From positions 1,601 through 8,757 of the forward strand of contig NZVJ01000022.1 in NCBI GenBank assembly GCA_002701455.1: 7,157 nt of DNA. The letters are read 5' to 3'. The translations under genes and the position numbers were made by a program. Positions 6,213 to 7,157 of this stretch are shown here, piece after piece. Under the pieces are notes generated by a model. It had not been told where the DNA came from. It searched no databases and worked only from the letters and a program-made list of their open reading frames with translations. How positions within the stretch are numbered: the first letter of the stretch is position 1; each line of letters opens with the position of its first letter. Origin of the DNA: Rhodospirillaceae bacterium (lineage in GTDB: Bacteria > Pseudomonadota > Alphaproteobacteria > Thalassobaculales > Thalassobaculaceae).

Positions 6213-6219
6213 GTACAAA

Positions 6220-7157
6220 ATGTCGAAACCTCTAGATGGAATGCTGGTTGTTGCTTTGGAGCAGGCCGTTGCCGCACCCTACTGCACTAGTAGGTTAGCA
6301 GATGCGGGTGCCAGGGTTATTAAGATAGAACGAGCAGAGGGGGACTTTGCTAGAGGTTACGATAATCAAGTAATGGGACAATCTGCTTATTTTGTTTGGC
6401 TGAATAGAGGAAAAGAAAGTTTAGTACTTGATATAAAGCAGGCAGAAGATGCGGAGCTTTTGGAAAATATTCTTAGTAAAGCGGATATTTTTGTCCAAAA
6501 TTTAGCTCCTGGCGCTGCAGAGCGTGCAGGGTTTGGATCAGAGACATTAAGAAAAAGGTATCCGAAGCTTATAACTGTAGACATTTCAGGTTATGGCGAA
6601 GAGGGAGAATATGCCGATATGAAGGCCTACGATTTCCTAGTGCAAGGAGAAAGCGGGCTGATTTCGGTTACCGGTTCCCCAGATGCCATGGGTCGAGTTG
6701 GTGCTTCGGTTTGCGACATTGCTGCCGGTATGTATTCCAAAATTGCTGTTTTAGAAGCAATTATTAAACGCTACAAAACAGGGGAAGGCTCTACCATCAA
6801 AACATCTATGTTTGGAGGAATGGTGGAGTGGCTGTCGCCTTGGCTGCTGCATCAGGCATATGGTGAATTGAGTGAGCAACGAATTGGTTTGCATCATCCG
6901 GCGATAGCGCCGTACGGCGCTTATGAATGCGCTAATGGCGAGCAAATTTTGATAGCGGTTCAAAACCAGCGAGAATGGCGCCGTTTATGTGATGAGGTCC
7001 TTAAAATGCCGGATCTAGCCGATGATAGCAAGGTATGCGATAATGTGGCGAGACTCTCTAATCGCAGTTTCCTTGACGAAAAAATCAAGAGTGTTCTATC
7101 AAAAATATCTAGAGACGAAGTCAAAAAACTTTTGAATAACGCGAAGATAGCGTTTGG
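6220..7157 (+). CDS. CaiB/BaiF class III CoA-transferase, 3'-truncated
   Basis: Predicted to move CoA from a donor thioester to an organic acid. The ATG at 6220 lies 7 bp after the dehydrogenase stop, with only a weak ribosome binding site, so translational coupling is likely. The window holds 312 codons, and the family is usually about 380-410 residues, so the C-terminus lies beyond the edge. The N-terminus (PLDGMLVVALEQAVAAPYCT, 4-23) carries the Rossmann-like segment, followed by 'ADAGARVIKIERAEGDFARGY' spread over 27-47 and NRGKESLVLD (62-71). Then come ADIFVQN (88-94) and SGYGEEG (123-129). Asp166 in 'VCDIAAGMY' aligns with the catalytic aspartate (Asp169 of formyl-CoA transferase), and KTGEGSTIKTSMFGGMVEWL (186-205) follows as expected. 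The N-terminal region resembles mesaconyl-CoA/citramalate-type transferases, which hints at a C4-C5 dicarboxylate or branched substrate. Family is secure; substrate is speculative. Confidence 0.9.
   Translation, partial: MSKPLDGMLVVALEQAVAAPYCTSRLADAGARVIKIERAEGDFARGYDNQVMGQSAYFVWLNRGKESLVLDIKQAEDAELLENILSKADIFVQNLAPGAAERAGFGSETLRKRYPKLITVDISGYGEEGEYADMKAYDFLVQGESGLISVTGSPDAMGRVGASVCDIAAGMYSKIAVLEAIIKRYKTGEGSTIKTSMFGGMVEWLSPWLLHQAYGELSEQRIGLHHPAIAPYGAYECANGEQILIAVQNQREWRRLCDEVLKMPDLADDSKVCDNVARLSNRSFLDEKIKSVLSKISRDEVKKLLNNAKIAF

Overview
The window reads as a piece of a bacterial chromosome with moderate to low GC. It has compact genes, some GTG starts, a Bug/TctC-type periplasmic binding protein, an acyl-CoA dehydrogenase paired with a class III CoA-transferase, and a DgcN/DgcA pair. 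This mix resembles uncultivated marine Alphaproteobacteria (SAR116 or Rhodospirillales-like). That placement is inferred from gene content, since no rRNA or marker gene is present. I see no tRNA, rRNA, CRISPR array, insertion sequence or origin.

Layout. (1) At 1-849 (+) is the 3' end of a gene for a repeat-containing structural or surface-type protein, with two divergent copies of an FCCH-like beta module followed by a charged, probably helical tail. (2) At 893-1708 (-), converging on it, is an L-aspartate dehydrogenase (NadX/DUF108 family). A small hairpin lies between the two stop codons. (3) Divergent from it, at 1830-2792 (+), is an exported solute-binding protein of the tripartite tricarboxylate transporter (Bug/TctC) family, with no membrane subunits nearby. 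(4) At 2872-3867 and 3883-4869 (+) is a tight two-gene unit: a DUF1611 P-loop protein of the DgcN type and an enolase-superfamily epimerase/racemase of the DgcA type. (5) After a 167-bp AT-rich gap with a plausible promoter and embedded operator, at 5037-6212 and from 6220 to the window end (+), come an acyl-CoA dehydrogenase and a CaiB/BaiF CoA-transferase that runs off the window.

How the genes may work together. In the established DgcN-DgcA route, D-glutamate is N-acetylated, racemised to N-acetyl-L-glutamate, and then deacetylated to L-glutamate by an enzyme not present here. The adjacent binding protein could deliver an acidic amino acid or another carboxylate, and the divergent aspartate dehydrogenase could feed oxaloacetate to the TCA cycle. 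Together, 893-4869 looks like an acidic amino-acid (possibly D-glutamate) scavenging locus. That linkage is inferred from neighbourhood. The downstream dehydrogenase/CoA-transferase pair looks like a separate operon that activates an organic acid to its CoA ester and desaturates it.

The most noteworthy sequence features are the dgcNA locus with its unusual partners, an acyl-CoA dehydrogenase whose catalytic glutamate is at the isovaleryl/long-chain position instead of the usual C-terminal one, and two palindromes placed like operators at candidate promoters.
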